Positions 9,725 through 18,898 of a stretch of 64,000 nt of DNA are shown piece by piece. Source of the DNA: a virus. Location: the IMG/VR virus record IMGVR_UViG_3300032242_000550, positions 62,001-126,000 of that record. One strand, given 5' to 3'. Both the position numbers and the translations under genes were made by a program. A model generated the notes under the pieces. It had not been told where the DNA came from, made no database searches, and worked only from the letters and a program-made list of their open reading frames with translations. Each line of letters begins with the position of its first letter. The first letter of the stretch is position 1.

Positions 9725-12700
9725 TTATCCTATACTTTTATTTAGTTTTATTTGAGAAAGTGTCTCTGCGGCTAATTTGTTTAATTTTAGCCCGTTTAAA
9801 AGTTCTGATTTAGCTGTTGCTTCTGCTTCTTGAATAGCCGGATCACCTGCAGGTAATTCTTGTTTTGCTTTTTCGGCGGCTGCTGTGGCTTGTATTACTT
9901 TATCTTTTGATTCTTGTAACTGTGCTTGTAAATCTTTAAGTTTTGCTAATCCAGCCTTATATGTATCTTCATTAGTGCCGCCGTAGTTTGGTGCTGGTAT
10001 TTTTGCATCACCTAATAAACTAGTAACTTGTGATGTTAATTCACTACGGTCTGTCGTATTAACAGCTACAGTAGGTAACTTAATTTGCACAGCTCCGCCC
10101 GAACTCATTGAACTAATAGCGGCGTTTAATTGTGCCGCAGCACCAGCCGGTAGTCCTGCACTTGCTAATGTAGCCAATGATAGTTTTCCACTCTTTAAGT
10201 CATCCAATCCTTTTGTCAATGATCCAGCTATTCCGTTTGCGGCACTTAATGCTCCAGAAGATGCTAATGGATTACCTGATGCTAAACCTGCTATACCATT
10301 GGTAATTGCATTTGCTTGTCCAATTAATCCAGTTACTGCACTAACACCCGGTACATTATTAATTGCACCGGCGGCATTATTAACCACAGAAGCAACTACA
10401 CTTGCACCACCGGGTAATGCACCCAATCCAGTAGATAGATTTGCTGTTGTTCCTAATGCTGTTTTTATTAACCCTGAAGCTGCACCTGCAACTCCTGCAA
10501 TTGCGCCAGTTAATCCACTAGTTACTGCTCCTACTGCTCCACTAATAGCATTGGTCAATCCACCTGTTACTGCACCTAATGCGCCAGTTAATCCACCTGT
10601 TAATCCACCTAATGCCCCGGTTAATGGGTTAGCAACCGGAGCTTGTGCGGCTGCTTGTGCTTTTTCTGTTATATCTTTAATGTTTTGCGGTACACCTGCT
10701 TTTAGTGTTGGTAATGCGCCGGTTATTGCAGCAAATGCACTACCAGCAACCCCTTTAGCACTATCTAATAATCCTGCTATACCAGCAACAGCACCTTTAG
10801 CCATTCCACCTAATGCTCCTGCAATGCTACTTAAACCACCTGTTACAGTGCTTGCTAAGTTACCTGCAAAATTACCCGCAGACATTAAACTACTAGCTGA
10901 TCCTAATACACTATTCAATGCTCCAGTAGCAGCTCCAACTACATTTGATATAGCACCATTCACTGCACCTACAACTGAGTTAGCGGCATTACTGACAAAA
11001 TTAACTGTATTTTGTACACCTGCTGTTGCCGCTGACATTACTAAACCTGCAAGTTGTGTACCAGACTCTTTACCAGTAATTAGTCCTGTTTGTGTTAATG
11101 CTGTTTGTGCTTGCTGTAATCCAACAACTGCTCCGGCAACTTGCGCTGTTGGGTTGTTTACGTAATTAGATAGACTAGCTACACCATCTTTGCCTGTAAA
11201 TAAATTTGGGGTCAATGCCTGTTGTATTGTTTTTCCACCTTGTACTAAATTATTAACTAATGCACCTGCACCCGGTTTTATATATCCTTGTACTTCTAAT
11301 TGCGAAGGGCTTTGTGCCATCTGTCCTGCTACTGCGACTGGTCCTGTTGCAGTTTCTACTACACCAGCACCTAATTTAACTGCGGCTGCAGCCGGTCCTG
11401 TTGCGGCTAAAGTAGATAGTTGACCAACCATTGTTCCTGTTGTATTTTTATCTAATGCCGCACTAATTGCCGATGATGGAGGAACGGTAGATGCAACTGC
11501 GACACTTACTGGATTAGTAGGTGCGCCTGCACTAGCATTAGCGGCTGCCACTGCAGGACTAGGTGCAGCTGGTAATGCCGCGCTTGCATTATTATTAACT
11601 TTAACATCTACACCTTGATTTGCACTAGCCCAGGGTGCATGTGCAGGTGCTCTACTTACAATACTTAATAACTTACCCGGTGCAGCTACCCAACCCTTAA
11701 CTGAATCATTTAATGTATCGGTGTGAGCTACTATTGGTAAAGGTTTCACTTCTTGTGGTACTAAGCTAGATGAACCTGTATTCAAATTAATCTTGCTACC
11801 ATTAAAATATGTTATAGCATCACTATAAAAAGATGCGTCGGCTGCACTGGCAAAACTCATCTTACCATCTACTTTAGTTGTGTACTTACCGGAAGCATAT
11901 AAACTAAAATCTGTTCCAACTTTTTGTGTGGTCTCTTTTTCACTACTAATTGCAATAGTATCTGCACTAATATTCAATGCTTTACCTGCATTGATATTAA
12001 TATTGTTATCTGCATGTAGGTTTAAATCACCCTGTGTTCTTACATTGAACGAGTTAGTAGAGTACATATCAATAGTACCCTCTTTACCTAACTCAATATA
12101 ACTTTGTCCATTAGCATGAATAATGAATAATGTTTGACCATCATCACTCATTAGTATTTGATGTCCTAAACTACTACGTATTCTTACTAATTGATCTTTA
12201 CCTAGAATATCCCCGTCATCCATAACTAAAGTATGTCCACCTCTACGTGCAACAACTTTTAAACCGTATATATCGCCTTGTGTATTTCCATCAAGTTTAC
12301 TAACTATATTCTCATCAGTATACCCACCTTCGTATATAGGTCTGCCCGGTGTGCTTACTCCCCATCCAACACGACTTGGAGTTTCACGTTGTGCGCTTGA
12401 ACCAATTACACCTCTAATAGGATCTCTAACTAATCCTTGTTGTGCTAATATACTAGCAACATAACTATGTACGGGTTTGGCGTCAGTTAAAAATGTCGCA
12501 CCATCTGCTATTCCCGAATTATTTGTGTTAATATTAGTTACCGGCAATCTAACAGCACCGCCCAAACCTTTTGCTTCACCTGCATTTGCTACAATATTAT
12601 CTGTGCCACCTATTGCCGGCACCATTTGTAGTGCTTCGGGTTCTGGAACACATCCTATCCAATAACCATAGTTAGGATCACCATTAATGAATATACATAT

Positions 12701-13024
12701 AACAGTTGTGCCCAAATCAGGCTGGCTATTCCACATACCATAACTATTGGGATTTTTTACGTATTCCCCCCAACCCGTATTTGCACTAGACGGTTTGGTT
12801 ACCCCATAGAAGGGACTCATATAACTTACTGTTATCCATGCTCTACTATCATCAGGGTTTTGTCCCCCTAAATCACTAATATAAACTTGTAATCTACCAG
12901 AACGAACTGGATCAATGTTATCTTTAACAATACCAAATAGTGGTACACTACGTATTACAGCACCACCTGCATTTGGCTGACTTGCTTTAGTACTACCTCT
13001 AGGTTTTATTTCATCATATGCCAT
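9725..13024 (-). CDS. 5: gp5-like baseplate hub spike with OB fold and beta-helix, no lysozyme domain
   Basis: The 1099-residue protein begins with a gp5/VgrG-type OB fold (about residues 24-140: GIVKDNIDPVRSGRLQVYIS, then SPFYGV and a Gly-Tyr-Trp-Ile-Gly strand). Residues about 280-420 contain short alternating strands rich in Asn, Ile and Thr (LNLHADNNININAGKALNIS), typical of the triple beta-helix spike. Residues about 450-960 form a low-complexity Ala/Gly/Val-rich stretch with repeated GAVTGGLTGAL-like units. The end, about 985-1099, is Lys/Ala/Gln-rich and probably coiled. T4 gp5 is 575 residues with a lysozyme domain between OB fold and helix; no such domain is visible here. The protein would form the membrane-piercing tip. 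The next gene upstream ends 3 bases before this start. The OB-plus-helix architecture makes the call confident; the long Ala/Gly segment is unexplained. Confidence 0.85.
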   Translation of the reverse strand: MAYDEIKPRGSTKASQPNAGGAVIRSVPLFGIVKDNIDPVRSGRLQVYISDLGGQNPDDSRAWITVSYMSPFYGVTKPSSANTGWGEYVKNPNSYGMWNSQPDLGTTVICIFINGDPNYGYWIGCVPEPEALQMVPAIGGTDNIVANAGEAKGLGGAVRLPVTNINTNNSGIADGATFLTDAKPVHSYVASILAQQGLVRDPIRGVIGSSAQRETPSRVGWGVSTPGRPIYEGGYTDENIVSKLDGNTQGDIYGLKVVARRGGHTLVMDDGDILGKDQLVRIRSSLGHQILMSDDGQTLFIIHANGQSYIELGKEGTIDMYSTNSFNVRTQGDLNLHADNNININAGKALNISADTIAISSEKETTQKVGTDFSLYASGKYTTKVDGKMSFASAADASFYSDAITYFNGSKINLNTGSSSLVPQEVKPLPIVAHTDTLNDSVKGWVAAPGKLLSIVSRAPAHAPWASANQGVDVKVNNNASAALPAAPSPAVAAANASAGAPTNPVSVAVASTVPPSSAISAALDKNTTGTMVGQLSTLAATGPAAAAVKLGAGVVETATGPVAVAGQMAQSPSQLEVQGYIKPGAGALVNNLVQGGKTIQQALTPNLFTGKDGVASLSNYVNNPTAQVAGAVVGLQQAQTALTQTGLITGKESGTQLAGLVMSAATAGVQNTVNFVSNAANSVVGAVNGAISNVVGAATGALNSVLGSASSLMSAGNFAGNLASTVTGGLSSIAGALGGMAKGAVAGIAGLLDSAKGVAGSAFAAITGALPTLKAGVPQNIKDITEKAQAAAQAPVANPLTGALGGLTGGLTGALGAVTGGLTNAISGAVGAVTSGLTGAIAGVAGAASGLIKTALGTTANLSTGLGALPGGASVVASVVNNAAGAINNVPGVSAVTGLIGQANAITNGIAGLASGNPLASSGALSAANGIAGSLTKGLDDLKSGKLSLATLASAGLPAGAAAQLNAAISSMSSGGAVQIKLPTVAVNTTDRSELTSQVTSLLGDAKIPAPNYGGTNEDTYKAGLAKLKDLQAQLQESKDKVIQATAAAEKAKQELPAGDPAIQEAEATAKSELLNGLKLNKLAAETLSQIKLNKSIG
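9738..9745 (-). promoter_or_regulatory. Possible late promoter box before gp25
   Basis: The minus strand reads CTAAATAA, 18 bases before the gp25 ATG and inside the end of the preceding gene. It is a weaker match than the GATAAATA boxes. Confidence 0.3.
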
Positions 13025-13027
13025 ATA

Positions 13028-15457
13028 TTATGCTCCGCCCCTTGGTCTTCCAGTAACTGGTTCTTCTCTGCCACCTTGATTAGCAGGTTGTTTTGTAGGA
13101 TTTACTACATTTTCATCATCTGGTTGAGAGGCAGCATTAAGAGCTTTATTTGTATTATTTGCTCCGGCAGCTGCGGCTAATCTTGCTGTTTCAGCTAATG
13201 ATTGATTTGGTGCATAAGCGTATCTATTACCTGCATTAGCTAATCTATTACTTTCTACAGCCGATTGATTACCGGTATTTTCAAATCTAGTAGATGATGC
13301 AGTAGGTCTGCCAGCTTCATTGTTAGATGTTTTGGATATTAAATCAGTCATGGGATTTATTCTACAGTCTAGCTCTTGTGTAAATTTACCTTTTGAAAAG
13401 GTGCTATTTACTTCTATAACTTGGTAACTTATACCTTTAACTTTTGACGCAACTTCCTTAGGATATTCCCAAAATAATATAGATTCATTTATACTTAATA
13501 ATCCATTATCATTATTATAATCTTCTGCTTCTTTGAAATCTATTTCAATAAATACTTGCCCACCATTTGGATTAATAGTAAATCCATTACCATAAAATTG
13601 ACGATATACTTGGTTTACCGAGCTAGGGCTTTCTTGTACTAAAAAGTCAGGGTCACCCATAATAGTAACTTTTGCTGAGGCAAATGTACCAGGATCAAAT
13701 AAACTAGTTAAATAAGAGTTTTGTGCTTCTTTACCGACATCTAATTTACCTGTTCTATCTTCATTTTGTCGTTTTCCGGGTACTGTAGGAATGTCTTGTC
13801 CGCCACCTTGGCTAGCAGGTGCACCGGTTGGATTTAATGCTGCTAAAAAATATGCATTATCTAATTTTTGTTCATAATTTATAATTTCTGAATTATGCCC
13901 AGTAAACCAATACTCATATCTTTTATGTGGTCCATAATATGATGTGGCTGTATTTACATATGGACTAGTAACATACGGAGTTTGATATGGCTGTATCACA
14001 TATGTAATTTCATACGCAAAATCACCTATTACAGTATCAAATCCTATACATTTAACTTCGGCACCTAAATTATACCATTTAATAGGGTTTGGTGTAGTAT
14101 CCGGAATATCAGGACCACCTTTGTTTGCCGGCGGCGGTTGATTAGTTGATTTTATAACTACATTTAGTGCATCGGTCAAATAGGTACTTTGTGAAATGAT
14201 TGAACTTATTGCTTGCATTATAGATATATCATTAGCAAAAGTAATAGTCCTACTATTACTATTAGGTGTAGCAGTTACAGAGACCCCTTCATTAACCTCA
14301 TTAATATTTGCCGCTAAACTCATAGGCCATAATGATTTATTTACATCAGCGATACTTACAATTGATGCACCACCTATTTCTTTTTCAGAATTTCCCAAAT
14401 ATCTAATCTTATTATAAACATTTGGTATAATACCTTCAACAGATGTAGTTCTTGTATTTTTTCTATTTTGTTGATATTCATTTAATTGATCTATTAAACT
14501 GTTTAATACTTGATCTACCGTTTTACCTTGATATCTTCCACCACGGTCTAGTCTACCATATTTTACTCCATATGCAGTGTTAGGTGCAATGGGAGCTGCT
14601 GTAATACTATATACGGTCATCTTACCATCAAGTTTAAATTTAAAACTTTTAATTACGATGTCAAAAAATCGTTCATACACTCCACCAGAATCGCCGGTTA
14701 TATCTATTTTATCTTGATTATATGTTGTACTTGATGAAATTTCTTTTCCGTTTTCATCATATCCTTGAAATCTAACGCCTAATATAAAAAACTGTCTGCT
14801 AGGATTGGATAAATCTGGATAATTTTTTAATTTACTTTTATTTCGCAACAATTGAGCCGCATTTGTTATTTTTGACACAAACGAAAATCCATATGGTTCG
14901 TAAATATTAAATGAAATATCACTATCATTAGATGCTGTTCCGGTTGCAGGGCCAGCGGTCTTAGTCTTGATCTTTAAATCATCTATATAAAAATCATAAT
15001 CAAATGCACGTTTACTTGTTTTATTGTTTATACCACCGCTTTGTGCTATAATATATGCACCTGACATACTGTTTTCAACTTCTGTAGCAACTTGTGGATT
15101 TGCAGTATTGTTAATAGCATTAATATTATTTCTACCTGATTGTATAAATGCATCATAAGCGTCAGGTGTTATCATATATAAAGTGATTTGATATGTATAA
15201 CTTGATAAGCTAGCTAAAGGGTTTTGTGGTCGCATCCCAGGCTTTTGGCTATCAGGTGCTGATGTTGCAGCCTTAGCAGGTCTATCATCGGTAATAACTA
15301 TTTCTGGACCAACACCTTGATTGCCGGTTACTGACGAAACGGGACCGTTTGCAGGCTTTATACGATTACTATTATCTCCATCAGCAGATCCGGTAAGATT
15401 ATTGTTATCGGGTGTTGAAGATATTACATTACCTAACTCATCGTAAATAATTGCCAT
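13028..15457 (-). CDS. Virion protein, candidate gp27-like baseplate hub
   Basis: This 809-residue product has a disordered, Asn/Ser/Pro-rich N-terminus (about 1-85), a long beta-rich middle, and a low-complexity Ala/Asn/Gln C-terminal tail (about 715-809). No enzyme motif was found. It sits immediately upstream of the gp5-like spike with a 3-base gap, so the two are probably translated from one message. In T4 the hub partner of gp5 is gp27, and a segment near residues 410-430 (ISIMQAISSIISQSTYLTDA) could be a hub helix. The gp27-like role is inferred from position and size only. The start abuts the stop of the gp53-like gene. It is certainly a coding gene; function is moderately uncertain. 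Confidence 0.7.
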   Translation of the reverse strand: MAIIYDELGNVISSTPDNNNLTGSADGDNSNRIKPANGPVSSVTGNQGVGPEIVITDDRPAKAATSAPDSQKPGMRPQNPLASLSSYTYQITLYMITPDAYDAFIQSGRNNINAINNTANPQVATEVENSMSGAYIIAQSGGINNKTSKRAFDYDFYIDDLKIKTKTAGPATGTASNDSDISFNIYEPYGFSFVSKITNAAQLLRNKSKLKNYPDLSNPSRQFFILGVRFQGYDENGKEISSSTTYNQDKIDITGDSGGVYERFFDIVIKSFKFKLDGKMTVYSITAAPIAPNTAYGVKYGRLDRGGRYQGKTVDQVLNSLIDQLNEYQQNRKNTRTTSVEGIIPNVYNKIRYLGNSEKEIGGASIVSIADVNKSLWPMSLAANINEVNEGVSVTATPNSNSRTITFANDISIMQAISSIISQSTYLTDALNVVIKSTNQPPPANKGGPDIPDTTPNPIKWYNLGAEVKCIGFDTVIGDFAYEITYVIQPYQTPYVTSPYVNTATSYYGPHKRYEYWFTGHNSEIINYEQKLDNAYFLAALNPTGAPASQGGGQDIPTVPGKRQNEDRTGKLDVGKEAQNSYLTSLFDPGTFASAKVTIMGDPDFLVQESPSSVNQVYRQFYGNGFTINPNGGQVFIEIDFKEAEDYNNDNGLLSINESILFWEYPKEVASKVKGISYQVIEVNSTFSKGKFTQELDCRINPMTDLISKTSNNEAGRPTASSTRFENTGNQSAVESNRLANAGNRYAYAPNQSLAETARLAAAAGANNTNKALNAASQPDDENVVNPTKQPANQGGREEPVTGRPRGGA

Positions 15458-15769
15458 TTATAGTCCCAATAACTGTTTTAAGAAATCTGCCTTAGGTAAA
15501 TATATACCCACACCGGCTACGAAATCAAAATAAGGATCTTTTAATCTGTTTGGATTACGCTGTGCAAATACCCACCACAATCTACTATCACTATATAAGT
15601 CATATGCTAACATATCTGGACGATATTCATATAGTAATGTTATTTCCCAATATATATCTGATGGCTGTTTAAGTATAGGCCTATCTACCATTATATCTAA
15701 AAATTTACTATTAACTATGTCTGTCGTATAGTATGGACTTGTTGCTGGATATATTGCATTATTTGACAT
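15458..15769 (-). CDS. 53: gp53-like baseplate wedge protein
   Basis: The product is about 103 residues when started at the ATG at 15769, which overlaps the stop of the preceding gene as TAATG and suggests coupled translation. A TTG two codons further upstream is possible but less likely. The sequence fits the compact gp53/LysM-like baseplate family: an N-terminal YPATSPYYTT, a central aromatic helix (SDIYWEITLLYEYRPDMLAY), DSRLWWVFAQRNPNRLKDP, and a C-terminal VGIYLPK strand. T4 gp53 is longer (196 residues). gp53 links wedges to the hub. Its place in the gp5-gp25-gp6 cluster supports the call, which rests on pattern recognition and not on a database search. Confidence 0.65.
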   Translation of the reverse strand: MSNNAIYPATSPYYTTDIVNSKFLDIMVDRPILKQPSDIYWEITLLYEYRPDMLAYDLYSDSRLWWVFAQRNPNRLKDPYFDFVAGVGIYLPKADFLKQLLGL

Positions 15770-17052
15770 TACCAAATTCCTCCGCCATTGCGTTTACTAC
15801 CTTGTAATAATGAACCATTGGCATATTCTCTTACACTAAACTTATTACTTATATCATTACGTGTTACAATTGGATATGCAACTAATGCTATTTGAATCTT
15901 TGTAGGCACATACGTAGGCTCTGTGTTTGTTGCTTTTGACCAATTAGGAGCACTCTCAGTACCACCAAAATTTAAACCACTAACTTGCAATCTACGACAT
16001 GACGTACTGTCATCTACAACTATACTATTACCACTGTCGTATCCACTTGAATTAACTCCGGATAATAATGTTGGACTACCTGCTCGTATATAGTCCACAT
16101 CATTGGGTAAATTATAATTAAATGAACTTATTACCAATGGATGTCTATCAAATTGAAACCCACCCAAGCCAGTTAAATAACATAACGGTGGAGGTGTACC
16201 AGGTTTGGGTAATTGGTCTCGACCATAAAACATCTTAGTAACACTTCTAAAGAAATGTATACATGCTAACATGTAATTAGCTTCTTCTGTGTCCTGTGCT
16301 GTAAAATCACATGTTATACTAATTTGGTCTATACTACTGTTTTTATATTGAAATATTTTATAGTTACTATGTATTAATTCACCTGCATCATAATGTGCGG
16401 CATAGGTAACTTGTATTTGAGGTGTATATGGAAATATCACACCATCTGTTTTTTGTAACGGTTGTAGTATACCTGGATCTTGTGCTTTATATAAATATCC
16501 TGCACTTGGTGCTAAACTTAATCTTACACGCCAATCACCCTGTGTTTTTGCATTTTCTGCATCTTGGGTAATTTGTTGTGCTCTAGCGTTATCCACTGAC
16601 CCTTGTAAACCTTGCATTCCACCATATGCATTAATAATATCTTGTTCTGTTCTAGGTGGAGTATTATTGGCCTCTTCTTCTGCTTTTGCTCTTGCCGCTT
16701 CAAAAGGATCTTCATTTCCTACCGTAGCAGGATCTTGATTCTCAATAGTTTCAGTATTTGTAGTAGTATTTGTATCAGGGTCTGTGGTAGGTTCAGGAGT
16801 CTTATTCTCTACTACAGGTGGTTTGGGTTTAGGTGCTGGTTGCACCGGTGGGGTTGTTGCGGCAGTTATCTGTGCCTGTATTGTGGCAATATTTTGATTT
16901 AATATTGCTACTTCAGCTTTTAATTTCGCAATATAAGCGGCATTCATCTGATAGTTAGGATTAATGTTGGCTAGGCTTTGGAGTTTTATCCTCAATGACT
17001 CTTTGAGAGCCGCTAGCTCTAGGTTTAATGCGTCTATATTAGCTGATGCCAT
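15769..17052 (-). CDS. Tail-tube or baseplate structural protein, role uncertain
   Basis: The 427-residue protein has an N-terminal coiled-coil region (about 1-65, Leu/Ala/Ile heptads), a Pro/Thr/Asn/Glu-rich linker (about 66-135), and a folded C-terminal domain (about 165-427) starting at GDWRVRLSLAP. That domain has a strand-rich core (TPQIQVTYAAHYDAGELIHS) and a helix with FRSVTKMFYGRD, which suggests a tube-like or tube-initiator fold. T4 gp48 or gp54, which cap the baseplate and start the tube, would be candidates, but I cannot confirm homology. It is the first gene of the minus-strand baseplate operon, behind a GATAAATA box, and its stop overlaps the next start. Coding status is secure; function is tentative. 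Confidence 0.6.
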   Translation of the reverse strand: MASANIDALNLELAALKESLRIKLQSLANINPNYQMNAAYIAKLKAEVAILNQNIATIQAQITAATTPPVQPAPKPKPPVVENKTPEPTTDPDTNTTTNTETIENQDPATVGNEDPFEAARAKAEEEANNTPPRTEQDIINAYGGMQGLQGSVDNARAQQITQDAENAKTQGDWRVRLSLAPSAGYLYKAQDPGILQPLQKTDGVIFPYTPQIQVTYAAHYDAGELIHSNYKIFQYKNSSIDQISITCDFTAQDTEEANYMLACIHFFRSVTKMFYGRDQLPKPGTPPPLCYLTGLGGFQFDRHPLVISSFNYNLPNDVDYIRAGSPTLLSGVNSSGYDSGNSIVVDDSTSCRRLQVSGLNFGGTESAPNWSKATNTEPTYVPTKIQIALVAYPIVTRNDISNKFSVREYANGSLLQGSKRNGGGIW

Positions 17053-17075
17053 GGATTTATACCTTTACTAAATAC

Positions 17076-17083
17076 TATTTATC
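17076..17083 (-). promoter_or_regulatory. T4-type late promoter for the baseplate operon
   Basis: The minus strand reads GATAAATA, 24 bases before the ATG at 17052, with AAAGG between as a possible ribosome site. It heads the whole minus-strand baseplate block. Confidence 0.6.
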
Positions 17084-17114
17084 GCTATAAAATTTACCCT
17101 TTTTCTATATTATT

Positions 17115-17145
17115 GTTGCTTTTACACAACAAAAGTGTTACAATA
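17115..17145 (+). promoter_or_regulatory. Sigma70-like promoter for gp55
   Basis: Two overlapping sigma70-like pairs are visible: TTGCTT, 17 bases, TACAAT; and TTTACA, 17 bases, TATATA. Either would place a start just before the gp55 ribosome site AAGGAAA. No T4-type late box is seen here, which fits a gene needed before late transcription. Confidence 0.5.
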
Positions 17146-17168
17146 TATAAAAACATAACAAGGAAACT

Positions 17169-18080
17169 ATGTCTCTACTACCCGCGCCACGTAAACCAGT
17201 AAACTATCTTAATAATAAAGATATTCTAAAAGAAATACATGAAAGTAAAAACGCATATTGCTGTTTCACTAAACCAGAATATCATCGCTATGACTACATC
17301 ATAGATATGCCACAAGCACCAATTGATGAAAGTTTAGCATACGCCTATAAACCAGAAACTATTCAACAAGCAAAAGAAACACGTGCATTACGTCTTAGCT
17401 TGGAACAAGGTAGTAAAGACGCAGTTAGTCCAGATTCAATAGAATTAACAGATTTAGTGTTTCGTGTTATGACTTGGGATCATGTTCCAGTCGCACCAAA
17501 ACAACCCCGCAAAACAGTTAAAAAGAAAACAGCAAAAGATATATTTGAGTTTGAAGAAACTGACCCAGATGAAATCTTTGCTGACCTAGAAGATACAACT
17601 ACTAAAGCTGAAGTGGACGATATGGTTCATGTTAAAGTTAACTTTCCCCCATTCCAACATTACAAAATTGATTCAAATAATACATTCTACTGTGTGGGCA
17701 AAAGTCATTGGGAAGGTGATTTAGAAAACGGCAACTTTAATAAGGACCACGGTAAGATTACAAATAAACTTGCCCGTATGTATATTATGATGTGCGAAAA
17801 ATATGCAATGAAATATAATTGGCGTGGATATACATACAACGATGAGATGCGTAATTCAGCCATCTTACAATTAACATACGTAGGATTACGTTTCAATGAG
17901 GCTAAAAGTGCTAACCCATTCGCTTACTACACAGCCGCTATAACTAATAGCTTCTGCCGTGTATTGAATACAGAAAAGCGCAACCAAAACATACGTGACG
18001 ATATCTTAGAGATTAACGGTCTCAATCCAAGTTGGAGTCGCCAAGGCTCTGGATCAAGCAGTACAGTTTACGAAGAATAA
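17169..18080 (+). CDS. 55: gp55-like sigma factor for late transcription
   Basis: The 303-residue protein carries, at about 190-290, the conserved core of the gp55 family: a helix with NKLARMYIMMCEKYAMKYNW, a tyrosine-rich YTYNDEMRNSAILQ segment, and KSANPFAYYTAAITNSF, matching sigma region 2, followed by an RVLNTEKRNQNI helix. T4 gp55 is 185 residues; here a long N-terminal part precedes the core, with an acidic stretch at about 125-155. gp55 binds host core RNA polymerase and recognises the TATAAATA -10 box, together with the sliding clamp and gp33 in T4. The gene is divergent from the baseplate operon and has an AAGGAAA ribosome site. Many TATAAATA-like boxes in this window support the assignment. 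Confidence 0.85.
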   Translation: MSLLPAPRKPVNYLNNKDILKEIHESKNAYCCFTKPEYHRYDYIIDMPQAPIDESLAYAYKPETIQQAKETRALRLSLEQGSKDAVSPDSIELTDLVFRVMTWDHVPVAPKQPRKTVKKKTAKDIFEFEETDPDEIFADLEDTTTKAEVDDMVHVKVNFPPFQHYKIDSNNTFYCVGKSHWEGDLENGNFNKDHGKITNKLARMYIMMCEKYAMKYNWRGYTYNDEMRNSAILQLTYVGLRFNEAKSANPFAYYTAAITNSFCRVLNTEKRNQNIRDDILEINGLNPSWSRQGSGSSSTVYEE

Positions 18081-18093
18081 ATCAAGTTTTACG

Positions 18094-18129
18094 CCCTAAA
18101 TGATAAATAAGTAAGATATTCATTTAGGG
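18094..18129 (+). promoter_or_regulatory. Hairpin with late promoter in its loop, hiding the ribosome site of the GIY-YIG gene
   Basis: CCCTAAATGA (18094-18103) and TCATTTAGGG (18120-18129) are perfect 10-base inverted repeats. The late box GATAAATA (18102-18109) begins in the left arm and runs into the loop. The right arm contains the AGGG that would serve as ribosome site for the ATG at 18137. Read-through RNA would fold and hide this site; RNA started at the late promoter would lack most or all of the left arm. Confidence 0.65.
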
Positions 18130-18136
18130 ATAAAAT

Positions 18137-18898
18137 ATGTTTATATACAAAGTCACCGTAATTCCACTTAATCAAATATACATTGGTTTGGATACCAAAC
18201 CAGAATATAAAAAAGCAAGATGGAAGACACACATCAAAGAATCTATCAATAATCCAAAGGGAAAATTTCATATTGCAATACATAACCATGGTGTTGAAAA
18301 TTGCGTATATGAAGTAATAGAAAATGGTTTTGATTCAATATCAAAACTTGCTCTGGCTGAGATAAGATATATTAAACAACACGATTCTTACAAGAATGGG
18401 TTAAACAGTACACCGGGTGGGGATGGACTGAATAATGATCTCACTATATTTAATGATGATGAAGTAGCTCTTATACGTAATGCGTTGGGTGAAAAATGGA
18501 GGGAGTTCAACAAGAAAAAATGGTCTGATACTACTGAAGAACAAAGAAAAGAAATGATTAAACATTGTCATACTGAAGATGCTAATCTCAGTCGTGCAGA
18601 AACATTAAGGAACTATTATGATAATGTACCCGGTTCCAAAGAAAAACATAGTGCCGGTATTAAAGAATGGCAAAAAGAAAATCCAGAGCTTGCAAAAAAA
18701 TATAGAATACAAAATGGATTAAAGGGTGCAGAGAAAACTTCTAAGAAGGTTACCTTAATGCGTGACACCGGTGAAATAGAAGTTTATAATAGTATTAGTG
18801 AGTTCCAAAGACAAACAGGTCAATGGATGTGTACTATTAGAGAAAAATCACAAAAAGGAGAATTTTACAATGGTTATAAAATTAAGGATATTGAATGA
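18137..18898 (+). CDS. GIY-YIG homing endonuclease
   Basis: The 253-residue protein opens with a GIY-YIG domain (about 1-97): FIY at 2-4, YIG at 15-17, an Arg at 28, the likely catalytic Glu at 75 in LALAEIRYI, and Asn90 in the LNSTPGGDG segment. Residues about 110-190 are a charged, Lys/Glu-rich linker, and about 200-253 resembles a small modular DNA-binding repeat (VTLMRDTGEIEVYNSISEF). Such free-standing nucleases cut at a site near their own gene and spread by copying. It lies between gp55 and gp47 and its stop overlaps the gp47 start as ATGA, so gp47 may be translated by coupling. The upstream hairpin and late promoter suggest late-only expression. Confidence 0.85.
   Translation: MFIYKVTVIPLNQIYIGLDTKPEYKKARWKTHIKESINNPKGKFHIAIHNHGVENCVYEVIENGFDSISKLALAEIRYIKQHDSYKNGLNSTPGGDGLNNDLTIFNDDEVALIRNALGEKWREFNKKKWSDTTEEQRKEMIKHCHTEDANLSRAETLRNYYDNVPGSKEKHSAGIKEWQKENPELAKKYRIQNGLKGAEKTSKKVTLMRDTGEIEVYNSISEFQRQTGQWMCTIREKSQKGEFYNGYKIKDIE

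Noticed and set aside
10299-11165. A 288-codon plus-strand frame opposite the gp5-like gene
   Set aside because: It is the mirror of the Ala/Gly-rich repeat of the minus-strand gene. Its Pro/Ala composition follows from that and it has no ribosome site or own pattern.
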